A stretch of 64,000 nucleotides of DNA from Burkholderia cepacia (GCF_029962485.1 NZ_CP073637.1:372001-436000); one strand, 5' to 3'. Numbered from the stretch's first letter, positions 1 through 8,784 are shown. Numbers and translations are program-made. Notes: generated from the letters alone by a model not told the origin.

Positions 1-520
1 CGGCGCGAAGCAGGTCACGCAGTTCGAGCTGCTGCCGCAGCCGCCGGAAGAGGAAAACAAGCCGCTCGTGTGGCCGTACTGGCCGATCAAGCTGCGCACA
101 TCGTCGTCGCACGAGGAAGGTTGCGAGCGCGACTGGGCGGTCGCGACGAAGCGTCTCGAAGGCAAGAACGGCAAGGTCGAGAAGCTGATCGCCGCGCGCG
201 TCGAGTGGAAGGACGGCAAGATGCAGGAAGTGCCGGGCTCCGAGTTCGAACTGAAGGCCGATCTTGTCCTGCTCGCGATGGGCTTCACGCAGCCGGCCGC
301 GCCGGTGCTTGAAGCGTTCGGCGTCGCGAAGGACGCGCGCGGCAACGCGCGTGCGGCGACCGAAGGCGATCGCTCGTACTACACGTCGGTCGACAAGGTG
401 TTCGCGGCAGGCGACATGCGTCGCGGCCAGTCGCTCGTGGTGTGGGCGATCCGCGAAGGCCGCCAGTGTGCGCGCTCGGTCGATGCGTACCTGATGGGGC
501 ATACGGAACTGCCGCGCTGA
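1..520 (+). CDS. gltD: Glutamate synthase small subunit, C-terminal part
   Basis: This is the 3' end of a gene that begins before the window; the frame is open from base 2 to the TGA at 518-520. GltD is the FAD and iron-sulfur subunit of NADPH-dependent glutamate synthase, passing electrons from NADPH to GltB in ammonia assimilation. The visible part has the family's FELLPQPP segment, the [14 protein letters not shown] stretch, and the C-terminal FAD-contacting run with [15 protein letters not shown] near the end. The recognition rests on these conserved segments; the cluster-binding N-terminus is outside the window. A strong intrinsic terminator follows after about 30 bases, so the gene ends its operon. 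Confidence 0.93.
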   Translation, partial: GAKQVTQFELLPQPPEEENKPLVWPYWPIKLRTSSSHEEGCERDWAVATKRLEGKNGKVEKLIAARVEWKDGKMQEVPGSEFELKADLVLLAMGFTQPAAPVLEAFGVAKDARGNARAATEGDRSYYTSVDKVFAAGDMRRGQSLVVWAIREGRQCARSVDAYLMGHTELPR

Positions 521-547
521 GCTGAAGCGCGCAAGCAGGTTTCGACG

Positions 548-585
548 AAAACCGGGCGTCCGACAGGGCGCCCGGTTTTTTTTTT
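548..585 (+). terminator. Rho-independent terminator after gltD
   Basis: A perfect 8-bp stem, ACCGGGCG (551-558) with CGCCCGGT (569-576), has a 10-base loop and runs straight into a tract of ten T residues (576-585). This is a textbook intrinsic terminator placed to end the glt operon. Confidence 0.93.
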
Positions 586-847
586 ATGGGCGGCGCACCG
601 GTGCGCCGATGGCACTTCGAGTGTCCGGCCGCATGTGTCTCGCACGGCACGCCAGGCCAGTCGTCACCGTGCGGGTGTCCGCCATTTTCGTGAAGCGTCG
701 CCTAATCTGATGACATCCAGCTGCGATTTCTCGTTATCTCAATTTCTTTCGTTTTGTAATAATCCTTGAAAACTGTCATATCATGTCGCCCCTCGGGCCG
801 CATTTGCGGTGGCTGCATGTGACTGACCCTATTTACAAGGACTCTGG
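586..847. other. Intergenic region upstream of the AGCS symporter
   Basis: The gene-free space from gltD to the symporter is 327 bases, and its first part holds the terminator. The rest is noticeably more AT-rich from about 690 to 800 than the genes around it, as expected for a promoter region. A TTGAAA-like hexamer lies near 766, but I see no convincing paired -10 box. An AAGGAC sequence at about 837-842 is the likely ribosome binding site of the next gene. Confidence 0.4.
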
Positions 848-2341
848 ATGGAAGCATTCGTGCAAGGGCTGATCGAAGCCGTCAATGGCGTGCTGTGGAA
901 CTACGTGCTGATTGCGCTGCTGCTCGGCGCCGGCGCATGGTTCACGTTGCGGTTCCGGATGATCCAGCTGAAGGCGCTGTTCCTCAGCATGAAACTGGTC
1001 GGCAGCAAGGGCGAGCCGGGCAGCATCTCGTCGTTTCAGGCGTTCGCGACCGGGCTCGCGAGCCGTGTCGGCACCGGCAATATCGCCGGCGTCGCGGTCG
1101 CGCTGACGGTCGGCGGGCCGGGCGCGATCTTCTGGATGTGGATGACGGCGCTGGTCGGCATGTCGTCCGCGTTCGTCGAGGCGACGCTCGCGCAGATCTT
1201 CAAGGTGTCGCACCCGGACGGCAGCTTCCGCGGCGGCCCCGCGTACTACATCCAGACGGGCCTGCGCTCGCGCGGCTTCGGCGTGCTGTTCTCGCTGTCG
1301 CTGATCCTGGCGTTCGGCTTCGTGTTCAACGCGGTGCAGGCCAACGCGATCGCCGACGCGTTCCATACGTCGTTCGGCTTGAGCCGCGAAACGGTCGGCC
1401 TCGGCCTCGTGCTGCTTTCCGCCCCGATCATCTTCGGCGGGATCCGCCGCATCGCGACGGTCGCACAGGTGATCGTGCCGCTGATGGCGATCGGCTACCT
1501 CGCGCTCGCGGTCTACGCGGTCGCGACGCACATCGCGCTGGTGCCGGACGTGATTGCCCTGATCGTGAAGAGCGCGTTCGGCCTCGAGCAGGCGGCAGGT
1601 GGCCTGACCGGCTATGCCGTTAGCCAGGCGATCGCGATCGGCGTGAAGCGCGGGCTGTTCTCGAACGAAGCCGGGATGGGTAGCGCGCCGAATGCGGCCG
1701 CGACCGCGAGCACGCGGCACCCCGTCACGCAGGGGCTGATCCAGATGCTCGGCGTGTTCGTCGACACGATCGTGATCTGCAGCGCGACCGCGTTCGTGAT
1801 CCTGCTGTCGGGCCAGTACGAGGTCGGCACCGGGATGGAAGGCGCGGCGCTCACGCAGCGCGCGATCTCGAGCCACGTCGGCGATTGGGGCGGCATCTAC
1901 ATGGCCGTCGCGATCTTCTTCCTCGCGTTCTCGTCGGTGATCGGCAACTACGCGTATGCGGAAGGCAACGTCGAATTCATCACGAAGCGGCGCGGCGTGC
2001 TGCCGCTGTTCCGCGTCGCGGTGCTCGCGATGGTGATGTTCGGCAGCGTCGGGCAACTGCCGCTCGTGTGGGCGATGGCCGATACGAGCATGGGGCTGAT
2101 GGCGATCATCAACCTGATCGCGATCCTCGCGCTCGGCAAGTATGCGCACGCCGCGTGGGCCGACTATCGCCGCCAGCGCGCGGCCGGTGTCGCCGATCCG
2201 GTGTTCACGCGCAACACGATCCCCGAGCTCGCGCGCGTGCTGCCGGCCGACGTGTGGGGCGAACACGGGCCGCTGCCGCAGCGTCCGGCAGCGTCGGCCG
2301 ACGCTGCCAGCGCGCCGCGCGGCGCGGTGCGCGAGTCATGA
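848..2341 (+). CDS. AGCS-family sodium/alanine (amino acid) symporter
   Basis: This is an inner-membrane carrier that takes up alanine or glycine with sodium. The 497-residue product is highly hydrophobic, with about ten membrane segments. It carries family hallmarks: the GLASRVGTGNIAGVA stretch around residue 75, the FRGGPAYYIQ motif near residue 135, and the FSNEAGMGSAPNAAATA signature near residue 270. Length is normal for AlsT/DagA-type proteins. The ATG follows AAGGAC by 5-6 bases. The last four bases overlap the start of the next gene (ATGA), so the two are probably translated together. Substrate is inferred from the family; the C-terminal 30 residues, rich in Ala and Pro, are unlike the conserved core. 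Confidence 0.92.
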   Translation: MEAFVQGLIEAVNGVLWNYVLIALLLGAGAWFTLRFRMIQLKALFLSMKLVGSKGEPGSISSFQAFATGLASRVGTGNIAGVAVALTVGGPGAIFWMWMTALVGMSSAFVEATLAQIFKVSHPDGSFRGGPAYYIQTGLRSRGFGVLFSLSLILAFGFVFNAVQANAIADAFHTSFGLSRETVGLGLVLLSAPIIFGGIRRIATVAQVIVPLMAIGYLALAVYAVATHIALVPDVIALIVKSAFGLEQAAGGLTGYAVSQAIAIGVKRGLFSNEAGMGSAPNAAATASTRHPVTQGLIQMLGVFVDTIVICSATAFVILLSGQYEVGTGMEGAALTQRAISSHVGDWGGIYMAVAIFFLAFSSVIGNYAYAEGNVEFITKRRGVLPLFRVAVLAMVMFGSVGQLPLVWAMADTSMGLMAIINLIAILALGKYAHAAWADYRRQRAAGVADPVFTRNTIPELARVLPADVWGEHGPLPQRPAASADAASAPRGAVRES

Positions 2342-2904
2342 ACGGCGACCGGCTCCGTGCGTTCGTCGCGCTGATGCCCGATGCGGCGTCGCGCGACGCG
2401 CTGCACGCGTTGCCGGTCACCCGTGGCGCGCGGCGCACGCTGCCCGCGCAGCTGCACATGACGCTCGCGTTCATCGGCGCGATCGAACGCGAGCGGTGCG
2501 ACGCGCTGGCTGCGCACCTGCCCGCGCTCGCGGCAGCGCATGCGCTGCCGTTGCTGCCGGTCGAGCGGATCGCGTGGTGGCCGAGCCTGCCGCGTGCGAG
2601 GCTGATCGTTGCGGAGCTGGCGGCCGATCCCGCCTGCGTCGCGCTGAATTCGGGGTTGTCGGCACTGCTGCGCGATCTGGGCGTGCCGGCCGACCGTCGG
2701 CCGTTCCGGCCGCACGTGACGCTCGCGCGACTGCCGCACGACGCGGTCGGCCAGCCCGCGCACGGCGGCGCGCCGGGGCGGCCGGTCGTGCTGCGCGTCG
2801 AAGCGCTGACGCTGTTCGAGAGCCGGCTGTCGCACGAAGGCGTGTCGCATCGGCCGATCGTCTCCGCGCCGATCGCATGGGCGGACGGTCAGGCGGCGCA
2901 GTGA
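2338..2904 (+). CDS. thpR: RNA 2',3'-cyclic phosphodiesterase (2'-5' RNA ligase family)
   Basis: A 188-residue protein of the 2H phosphoesterase family. Both catalytic HxT motifs are present: HMTL near residue 40 and HVTL near residue 125, about 85 residues apart as expected. Members open 2',3'-cyclic phosphates on RNA and can join 2'-5' RNA ends in vitro; the cellular role is poorly known. The ATG chosen at 2338 overlaps the stop of the symporter gene (ATGA), and the conserved RAFVAL start of the fold follows at once. The reading frame is open further upstream, but that part lies inside the symporter gene and has no family similarity. Confidence 0.85.
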   Translation: MNGDRLRAFVALMPDAASRDALHALPVTRGARRTLPAQLHMTLAFIGAIERERCDALAAHLPALAAAHALPLLPVERIAWWPSLPRARLIVAELAADPACVALNSGLSALLRDLGVPADRRPFRPHVTLARLPHDAVGQPAHGGAPGRPVVLRVEALTLFESRLSHEGVSHRPIVSAPIAWADGQAAQ

Positions 2905-2980
2905 ACGGCGTGCGCGCCGCGTTGTGATTACCTGGCGCCATGCAGATCGCGTCGGCATATCGCGTTGACGATATCGTCCC

Positions 2981-3043
2981 GCCTACCGGGCCTACCGGGC
3001 CTACCGGGCCTACCGGGCCTACCGGGCCTGCCAAGCCTACCGG
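2981..3043. repeat. Tandem 9-bp repeat at the 3' end of dadA
   Basis: Five perfect copies of GCCTACCGG run from 2981 to 3025, followed by a degenerate stretch and one more copy at 3035-3043. The last copy contains the stop codon of the minus-strand dadA gene (CTA at 3037-3039). The array therefore looks like a duplication of the dadA stop region that expanded outward into the gap between the convergent thpR and dadA genes. Confidence 0.9.
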
Positions 3044-4407
3044 CCGTAGCGCGTCAGCGTCAGGCCCGACAGGTCGATCTCCGGTTCTCGCCCCGTGACG
3101 AGATCCGCCACCACCTTCCCCGACCCCATCGACATCGCCCAGCCCGTCGAGCCGTGGCCGACGTTGAGCCAGAGCCCGTCGATCCCGCTTGCGCCGAGCA
3201 GCGGCGGCCCGTCGGGCGTCATCGGCCGGCGGCCGACCCAGAAGCGCGCCGATGCGCGATCGGCTGCGTGCGGGAACCAGTCGTCGAGCACTTTCATCAG
3301 CGTATCGAGCGCCTGCTGGCGCAGCGCTGCGTGCCGGTTACCGAGTTCCGCGGTACCCGCGACGCGCAACGTCGGGCCGAATCGCGTGATCGCCGTCTTC
3401 AGGGATTCGTCCATCAGCGCGGCGTGCGGTGCTTTTTCGTCGTCGACGACGGCGAGGGTCGCCGAGTAGCCCTTCACCGGATACAACGGCACGTCGATGC
3501 CGTGCGGCCGTAGCAGGTCGGCGCTGTCGACGCCGAGCGCGACGACGATCGCGTCGGCGGCGAGCCGCGTGTCGCGGTGCGTGCCGCCGGCGTTCGATGC
3601 GTGCGGATTCGGTCGTGCCCGATCATGCGTATCGCCATCGCCATCGCCATCGCCATCGCCATCGCCATCGCCATCGCCATCTCCGTTACCAGCGATCCAC
3701 ACGCCGCGCACCTGGCCCGCCGCAACGTCGAGCGCCTGCACTTGCGTGCGAAAGCGGAACGTCACGCCGTTCGCTTCGCTTAGCGCCCGCAGTTCACGCG
3801 TAAAGCGTGCGCAGTCGCCCGCTTCGTCGTCGGGCAGGTAGATGCCGCCGACGGGTGCCTGCCGCGCCCAGCGCAGGCCCGGCTCGATTGCCGCGCAGCC
3901 CGCCGCGTCGAGTTCGCGAAACGCGATGCCGGCATCGCGCAGCACCTTCAGCGCGGGCTGGACCATCTCGACGTCGAACGCGCCGCGCAACAGTTGCAGG
4001 TAGCCGCGGCTCGCGCCGTAGTCGAACGGATGGCGCTCGCGAAACGCATGCAGGCATGCGCGGCTGTAATACGCGATGCGCTGCATCCGCTGCTTGTTCA
4101 CGCGGAACCGTTCGAACTCGCATTCGCGGAGCCAGCGCGCGATCCAGCGCCACTGTGCGGCATCGAGCGTCGGCCGGAAGATCAGCGGCGACGCGGGCTT
4201 GAACAGGTACTTGAGGATCTTGCCGGGCATCCCGGGCGCGGCCCACGGCGTCACGTAGCCGGGCGCGATCACGCCCGCGTTGCCGAGGCTCGTCGCCAGC
4301 GCGACATCGGCCTCGCGTTCGATCACGGTGACCTCGCAGCCTGCTTCGCGCAGGTGCCAGGCGGTGGTGACGCCGATCACGCCGGCGCCGAGGACGATCA
4401 CGTGCAT
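3037..4407 (-). CDS. dadA: DadA-like D-amino-acid dehydrogenase (FAD oxidoreductase)
   Basis: A 456-residue flavoenzyme of the DadA/glycine-oxidase family, which oxidises D-amino acids (typically D-alanine) to 2-oxo acids and feeds electrons to the respiratory chain. The N-terminus is a Rossmann dinucleotide-binding fold (VLGAGVIGVTTAW, residues 5-17) followed by the acidic strand end IERE. The ATSLGNAGVIAPGYV segment and the C-terminal NVGHGSTGWAMSMGSG flavin-binding segment are typical of DadA. The protein is longer than usual DadA (about 415-435 residues) because of an insert near residues 240-275 that includes nine Gly-Asp pairs coded by a hexanucleotide repeat. It lies 25 bases after an MFS transporter gene, which suggests a shared uptake and oxidation unit. 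Paralogues are common in Burkholderia, so the exact substrate is open. Confidence 0.85.
   Translation of the reverse strand: MHVIVLGAGVIGVTTAWHLREAGCEVTVIEREADVALATSLGNAGVIAPGYVTPWAAPGMPGKILKYLFKPASPLIFRPTLDAAQWRWIARWLRECEFERFRVNKQRMQRIAYYSRACLHAFRERHPFDYGASRGYLQLLRGAFDVEMVQPALKVLRDAGIAFRELDAAGCAAIEPGLRWARQAPVGGIYLPDDEAGDCARFTRELRALSEANGVTFRFRTQVQALDVAAGQVRGVWIAGNGDGDGDGDGDGDGDGDGDTHDRARPNPHASNAGGTHRDTRLAADAIVVALGVDSADLLRPHGIDVPLYPVKGYSATLAVVDDEKAPHAALMDESLKTAITRFGPTLRVAGTAELGNRHAALRQQALDTLMKVLDDWFPHAADRASARFWVGRRPMTPDGPPLLGASGIDGLWLNVGHGSTGWAMSMGSGKVVADLVTGREPEIDLSGLTLTRYGR
3631..3684. repeat. Hexanucleotide repeat inside dadA, coding (Gly-Asp)9
   Basis: Eight perfect ATCGCC units (3631-3678) plus one variant, ATCTCC, on the plus strand read as nine Gly-Asp codon pairs in dadA. 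Unit length is a multiple of three, so changes in copy number would lengthen or shorten the loop without breaking the frame. Confidence 0.95.
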
Positions 4408-4432
4408 GCGGTTTCCGGAACGAAGCGGTGGC

Positions 4433-5695
4433 TCACGACGCGACGGCCGGATCGTCGACGAGCGACTTGCCGCGCGTTTCGGGCAGCACGAGCGCGGCGA
4501 CGATCACGAGCAGGTAGCCGCCCCCCGCGACGAGGCCGATCGCCTTCACGAGCGACATCGACTGCGACAGCGAGCCGACGAGGATCGGGAAGAACGAGCC
4601 GAGCCCGCGGCCGAGGTTGTAGCAGAAGCCCTGGCCCGAGCCGCGGATCGCGCCCGGATACAGTTCCGACAGATACGCGCCGACGCCCGCGAAGATCCCC
4701 TGCACGACGATGCCGAGCGGGAAGCCGAGCAGCAGCATCGCGGTATCGGTGATCGGCAGCATCGTGTACGCCATCCCGAGCGAGAACGAGCCGATCGCGA
4801 ACAGGATGAACGACGCGCGGCGGCCGAGCCGGTCGGACAGGATCGCGCCGACCACGTAGCCGACGAACGAGCCGACGATCAGCACGACGAGATAGCCGCT
4901 CGTGTTGAACACCGACAGGTGGCGGACGGTTTTCAGGTAGGTGGGCAGCCACGTCGTGATCGCGTAGTAGCCGCCGAGCATGCCGGTGCACAGCGCGCTG
5001 CCGAACAGCGTCGCGCGCAGGTGCGGCGGCGAGAAGATCTCGAGGAAGTGGCCCGACACGCGGCCTTCGTCGCGCGCACGGCGCGTGGCCGTGTAGATGT
5101 CGGGATCGCTGACGTTGCGGCGGATGTACAGGATCCACAGCGCGGGTGCGATGCCGATCCAGAAGCACGCGCGCCACGCGACCTGCTCGGGCAGCAGCGC
5201 GAAGAACGCCCAGTAGAGGATCGCGGCCGCGCCCCAGCCGAACGACCAGCTGCTCTGCACGGTGCCGACGGCCTTTGCGCGATGCTCGGGCGAGCGGATC
5301 GTCTCGGCCATCATGATCGTCACGACCGACCATTCGCCGCCGAAACCGAAGCCCTGCAGCGTGCGCGTGGCGAGCAACTGCCAGAACGAATGTGTGAAAC
5401 CGGACAGGCACGTGAACAGCGCGAACGTCGCGATCGTCCACTGCAGCACGCGCACGCGGCCGTAGCGGTCGGCGAGGATGCCGGCGACCCAGCCGCCGAT
5501 CGCCGACGAGATCAGCGAACTCGTCGCGATCATCCCGGCCTCGCTCTTCGACATGCCCCACGTGGCGATCAGCGTCGGAATCAGGAACGAATAGATCATG
5601 AAGTCGAACGCATCGACCGCGTAGCCGCCGAAGCCGGCGTACAGCGTCCGGCGCTCGCGCGTCGACAGTTCGTTGAACCACTGGAATGCCTGCAT
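4433..5695 (-). CDS. Major facilitator superfamily metabolite:proton symporter
   Basis: A 420-residue inner-membrane carrier with about twelve hydrophobic segments. The motif between TM2 and TM3 (GWVAGILADRYGRVRVL) and its second-half copy (VGAILSDRLGRR) identify the MFS, and the LQGFGFGGEWSV segment is typical of the metabolite:H+ and sialate/benzoate-like subgroup. I chose the ATG at 5695 because a purine-rich GAGAGGGGGCGG sequence precedes it by a suitable distance; an ATG 18 codons upstream has no ribosome binding site. It lies 25 bases before dadA and 129 bases after the dehydrogenase gene. The substrate cannot be told from sequence; the dadA neighbour hints at an amino acid or organic acid. 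Confidence 0.85.
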   Translation of the reverse strand: MQAFQWFNELSTRERRTLYAGFGGYAVDAFDFMIYSFLIPTLIATWGMSKSEAGMIATSSLISSAIGGWVAGILADRYGRVRVLQWTIATFALFTCLSGFTHSFWQLLATRTLQGFGFGGEWSVVTIMMAETIRSPEHRAKAVGTVQSSWSFGWGAAAILYWAFFALLPEQVAWRACFWIGIAPALWILYIRRNVSDPDIYTATRRARDEGRVSGHFLEIFSPPHLRATLFGSALCTGMLGGYYAITTWLPTYLKTVRHLSVFNTSGYLVVLIVGSFVGYVVGAILSDRLGRRASFILFAIGSFSLGMAYTMLPITDTAMLLLGFPLGIVVQGIFAGVGAYLSELYPGAIRGSGQGFCYNLGRGLGSFFPILVGSLSQSMSLVKAIGLVAGGGYLLVIVAALVLPETRGKSLVDDPAVAS

Positions 5696-5824
5696 GCTTG
5701 CCGCCCCCTCTCGTCTTGTCTCGTTCTCGCGCTGCCGCGTGGCGATCATTTTACGGTCGCGATCCCGTGCGCCAAAAAGGCGGCCGCAGGTTCGTTCGGG
5801 CAGGCAGGGGGAGGGGAAGACGCT

Positions 5825-6601
5825 TCAGAGCGTCAGGCCGCCGTCGACGTGAATGACCTGGCCGGTGATCTGCCGCGCCGCATCGGACAGCAGGAACGCG
5901 ATCAGCGCGGCGACGTCGTCGGGTTCGGCGATCCGGCCGAGCGGCGTCGCCTGTTCGGCCTGCGCCCACGCGCCGGCGTTGCCGGCGCTCGGGCCGTGGT
6001 CCTTGCGCGTGAAGCCCGGCGCGACCGCGTTCACGGTGATGCCGTGCGCGGCGAATTCGGCGGCGGCGGTGCGCACGAGCGATTCGAGCGCGGCCTTCGC
6101 GGCGGCGGTCGCCGCGAACGGCGCATCGGCGCGGTAGCGGTGTGCGACGAACGAACTGACCGCGACGATTCGCGGTGTGGCCGACGCTTCGAGCAGCGGC
6201 CGCGCGCGGCCTGCGAGCGCGGAGAACGCGCCGGGCATCGCCGCGAAGGCGGCGGCGAGCGCGTTCGTGGAAAGATCGGAAAAGGATTGCCGCGCGGCGA
6301 AGCCGGCATTCGCGACGAGCTGATCGAGCCCGCCGAAACGTGTAGCGGTGCTCTCGACCAGCGCGGCGGCGACACCCGGTTCGCCAAGATCGCCGGTCAG
6401 CGTGATGCACTCGGCGCCGGCCGTCGTGCACGCGTGGGCGACTTCGGCAAGGCGTGCCCGCGCTGAATCGTCCGCGCCGCGCGCATGCAGCGCCAGCGCG
6501 ATGCCGGGCGCCGCGAGCCGCCGTGCGAGCGCCGCGCCGATCCCCGAGCCTGCGCCGGTGATCAGCGCGATGCGTTCGAGGGGCGCGGCGCGTGCACTCA
6601 C
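5825..6601 (-). CDS. Short-chain dehydrogenase/reductase-like protein lacking the catalytic Tyr
   Basis: A 258-residue SDR fold. The cofactor motif TGAGSGIG (residues 15-22), the NAG motif (98-100), the Ser at 149-150 and the NAVAPGF segment near residue 192 are all present, and the C-terminus ends in the common HVDGG form. The YxxxK active-site motif, however, reads T165-A-A-A-K169, and the helix position that usually carries Asn reads AAMPGAF. The protein may therefore bind NAD(P) without normal SDR catalysis, or work differently. The start is GTG at 6601; GTGA overlaps the stop of the ABC transporter gene by four bases, which supports this start and co-translation. Substrate unknown. Confidence 0.8.
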   Translation of the reverse strand: MSARAAPLERIALITGAGSGIGAALARRLAAPGIALALHARGADDSARARLAEVAHACTTAGAECITLTGDLGEPGVAAALVESTATRFGGLDQLVANAGFAARQSFSDLSTNALAAAFAAMPGAFSALAGRARPLLEASATPRIVAVSSFVAHRYRADAPFAATAAAKAALESLVRTAAAEFAAHGITVNAVAPGFTRKDHGPSAGNAGAWAQAEQATPLGRIAEPDDVAALIAFLLSDAARQITGQVIHVDGGLTL

Positions 6602-8367
6602 GCGGCGACCTTGTCGCCGGCGTTCACGCGTTCGACGTTGATCGTGCCGACGTGGAACGCGGCCAGCGACTCGCGGTGCGCGATGCTGACGATCGCGGCC
6701 TTCGGCAGCCGTTCGGCGAACAGATGATAGAGGCGTGCCTCGTTATCGGCGTCGAGCGCGCTGGTGGCTTCGTCGAGGAACAGGAAGTCGGGCTTGTGCA
6801 GCAGCACGCGTGCGCCGGCAAGACGCTGCTGCTCGCCCGGCGACAGCACGCGCGTCCAGTGCGCGGTCTCGTCGAGGCGGTCGACGTAATCCTCGAGGCG
6901 GCACGCGCGCAGCGCGTCGCGGCACGCTTCGTCGCTGAACGCGTCGGGTGTCGCCGGATAGGTGAGCGCGGCCTTCAGCGTGCCGATCGGCAGATAGCTC
7001 GTCTGCGGCACGAACATCATCCGCGCGCCGACGGGCGCGTCGATCGCGCCGTCCCCGAACGGCCACAGGCCCGCGAGCGCACGCATGAACGTGCTCTTGC
7101 CGGAACCCGACTTGCCGATCACGAGCCAGCGCGAGCCCGGCTCGATCGTGACGTTGCCGATGTTCGCGAGCGCGTTGCCGTTCGGCAGCGCGAGCTTCAG
7201 CGACGACGTCGACAGCTTCGCATCGTCGATGTAATGCAGGTTGATGCCGCCGTGCTCGGTCGCGGGCGACAGGCTTTCCTTCAGGTGCGACGTGCCCATC
7301 ACGCGCTTGAATTCGCGCAGACGGTTGACGGTGGCGCGCCATTCGACAAGGGTCGAGTAGCTGTTGATGAACCACGAGAACGAATCGCTGACGGTGCCGA
7401 ACGCCGACGAGATCTGCATCAGCACGCCGAACGAGAACGCACCCGCGAAATAGCGCGGCGCGGCGACGACGAGCGGGAAGATGATCGCGATCTGCCCGTA
7501 GAAGCTCAGCACGAACGTGAGCCGCTTCGTGTACTTCATCACGCGCCACCAGTTGTCGCGGATGCGCATGAAGAGGGTCTGCGCGTTGCCGGTCTCGGTC
7601 TTCTCGCCGTCGTAGAACGCGATCTGCTCGGCGTTCTCGCGCACGCGGATCAGCCCGAAGCGGAAATCGGCCTCGACGCGCTGCTGCTGGTAGTTGATCG
7701 ACACGAGCGGGTGGCCGACCTTCTGGATGATCAGCGAGCCGATCACCGCGTACAGCGCGGCCGCCCACACCATGTAGCCGGGAATCGAGATCGGCGTCGC
7801 GCCGAGCGTGAACGTCAGCGCGCCGGCGAGCGACCACAGGATCGTGATGAACGACACGAGCGTGACGACCGTCGACAGCAGGTCGAGCGACAGCGCGAGC
7901 GTCGTGGTCGCGAACGACTGGAGGTCGTCGGTGATCCGCTGGTCGGGGTTGTCGGCGAGACGATCACGTTCGATCCGGTAGAACGCGCGATCGCCGAGCC
8001 ACTGGCCGAGGAAGCGGTCGGTGAGCCACTGGCGCCAGCGGAAGCCGAGCATCTGCCGCAGGTAGCGGCCGTACACGGCGAGGATGATGAAGGCGAACGC
8101 GAGCGCGGAAAACTGCATCAGCAGGTTCGGGAAGTCGTGGACGTCCTTCGACTGCAGCGCGTTGTAGAACTCGGCGTTCCACTTGTTCAGCCGGACGTTG
8201 ATCCAGACCACGCAGAGGTTGATCGCGATGATCGTGACCAGCAGGCCCCACGCGAATTTCCATTCGGACGATACCCAGTAGGGCTTGATGAGGCTCCATG
8301 CGGATACCGGGCGCTCGTCCTGCGGCGCGTCGGAGGCGGAGCGGACGGGATCGATCGATTGGGTCAT
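6598..8367 (-). CDS. SbmA/BacA-like ABC transporter, fused membrane and ATPase domains (YddA type)
   Basis: A 589-residue half-transporter. The first 350 residues form a multi-span membrane domain of the SbmA/BacA type (for example WNAEFYNALQ near residue 60 and ENAEQIAFYDGE near residue 235). The C-terminal 200 residues form an ABC ATPase with Walker A (GKSGSGKST), a signature loop reading LSPGEQQRLAGAR, Walker B (FLFLDEATSALD) and the switch His (SIAHR). Relatives move peptides, cobalamin or very-long-chain fatty acids; the substrate here is unknown. The ATG at 8367 follows an AGGAAG sequence by six bases; an in-frame start 27 codons upstream lacks one. It is the first gene of a minus-strand pair with the dehydrogenase. 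Confidence 0.87.
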   Translation of the reverse strand: MTQSIDPVRSASDAPQDERPVSAWSLIKPYWVSSEWKFAWGLLVTIIAINLCVVWINVRLNKWNAEFYNALQSKDVHDFPNLLMQFSALAFAFIILAVYGRYLRQMLGFRWRQWLTDRFLGQWLGDRAFYRIERDRLADNPDQRITDDLQSFATTTLALSLDLLSTVVTLVSFITILWSLAGALTFTLGATPISIPGYMVWAAALYAVIGSLIIQKVGHPLVSINYQQQRVEADFRFGLIRVRENAEQIAFYDGEKTETGNAQTLFMRIRDNWWRVMKYTKRLTFVLSFYGQIAIIFPLVVAAPRYFAGAFSFGVLMQISSAFGTVSDSFSWFINSYSTLVEWRATVNRLREFKRVMGTSHLKESLSPATEHGGINLHYIDDAKLSTSSLKLALPNGNALANIGNVTIEPGSRWLVIGKSGSGKSTFMRALAGLWPFGDGAIDAPVGARMMFVPQTSYLPIGTLKAALTYPATPDAFSDEACRDALRACRLEDYVDRLDETAHWTRVLSPGEQQRLAGARVLLHKPDFLFLDEATSALDADNEARLYHLFAERLPKAAIVSIAHRESLAAFHVGTINVERVNAGDKVAA

Positions 8368-8555
8368 GTGCTTCCTGATGAGTAGCCGGCGCGCGGCGCC
8401 GACTGACGGCGGGCGCACGGATGGTCGCCCGCGCGTCTTAAACGGCACTTAAGGGCCGGCGGTGACGCGGCAACCGGCCGCTTGCCGCGGCCGGCCTGCG
8501 GGCATTGTGCCAGAGCGGCGCAGGCCGACGGCGAATTTGCACCATGGGGGACAGT

Positions 8556-8585
8556 TTGCGGCGCTTTCCGCTTTTATGGTCTAAT
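8556..8585 (+). promoter_or_regulatory. Likely promoter of the thiamine operon
   Basis: A TTGCGG -35-like box (8556-8561), an 18-base spacer and a TCTAAT -10 box (8580-8585, five of six consensus bases) would start transcription near 8592, just before the first base of the riboswitch. The position supports the call; the -35 box is weak. Confidence 0.5.
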
Positions 8586-8596
8586 GGCCGACGACG

Positions 8597-8703
8597 AAAC
8601 AGGGGTGCTTCGTGGCGCGGCCGGCGGATGTTCCAGGTGGCGCAGCGAGGCTGAGAAAAACCCTTTGCACCCGATCCGGGTAATACCGGCGAGGGAAGTT
8701 TCT
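8597..8703 (+). promoter_or_regulatory. TPP riboswitch (THI element)
   Basis: The conserved thi-box blocks are in the right order: AGGGGTGCTTCGT (8601), GAGGCTGAGA (8647), ACCCTTTGCACCCGATC (8660), GGGTAATACCGGC (8678) and GAGGGAAG (8691), closed by GAAAC/GTTTC (8597-8601 and 8699-8703). Binding of thiamine pyrophosphate to this RNA lowers expression of thiamine synthesis genes. It sits about 240 bases before thiO and should control thiO-thiS-thiG-thiE. The variable P3 arm is longer than in the shortest family members. Confidence 0.95.
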
Positions 8704-8784
8704 GATCCCGCCGGGCCGCGCTGGCCGCCATCCCACATGGTCAGCGCCCGAGTCCCGCCCGGCCGGCCTTTGCTGCCGGTTTCG

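Noticed and set aside
2471..3034. Collagen-like Gly-Pro-Val repeats in a minus-strand frame and Gly-Leu-Pro repeats on the plus strand
   Set aside because: They come only from translating the 9-bp intergenic repeat; the rest of the frames is antisense to thpR and lacks any gene signal.
4280..6466. A 728-codon plus-strand frame across dadA, the MFS gene and the dehydrogenase gene
   Set aside because: Antisense shadow rich in Arg, Asp and Ala; the minus-strand genes in the same place have clear domains.
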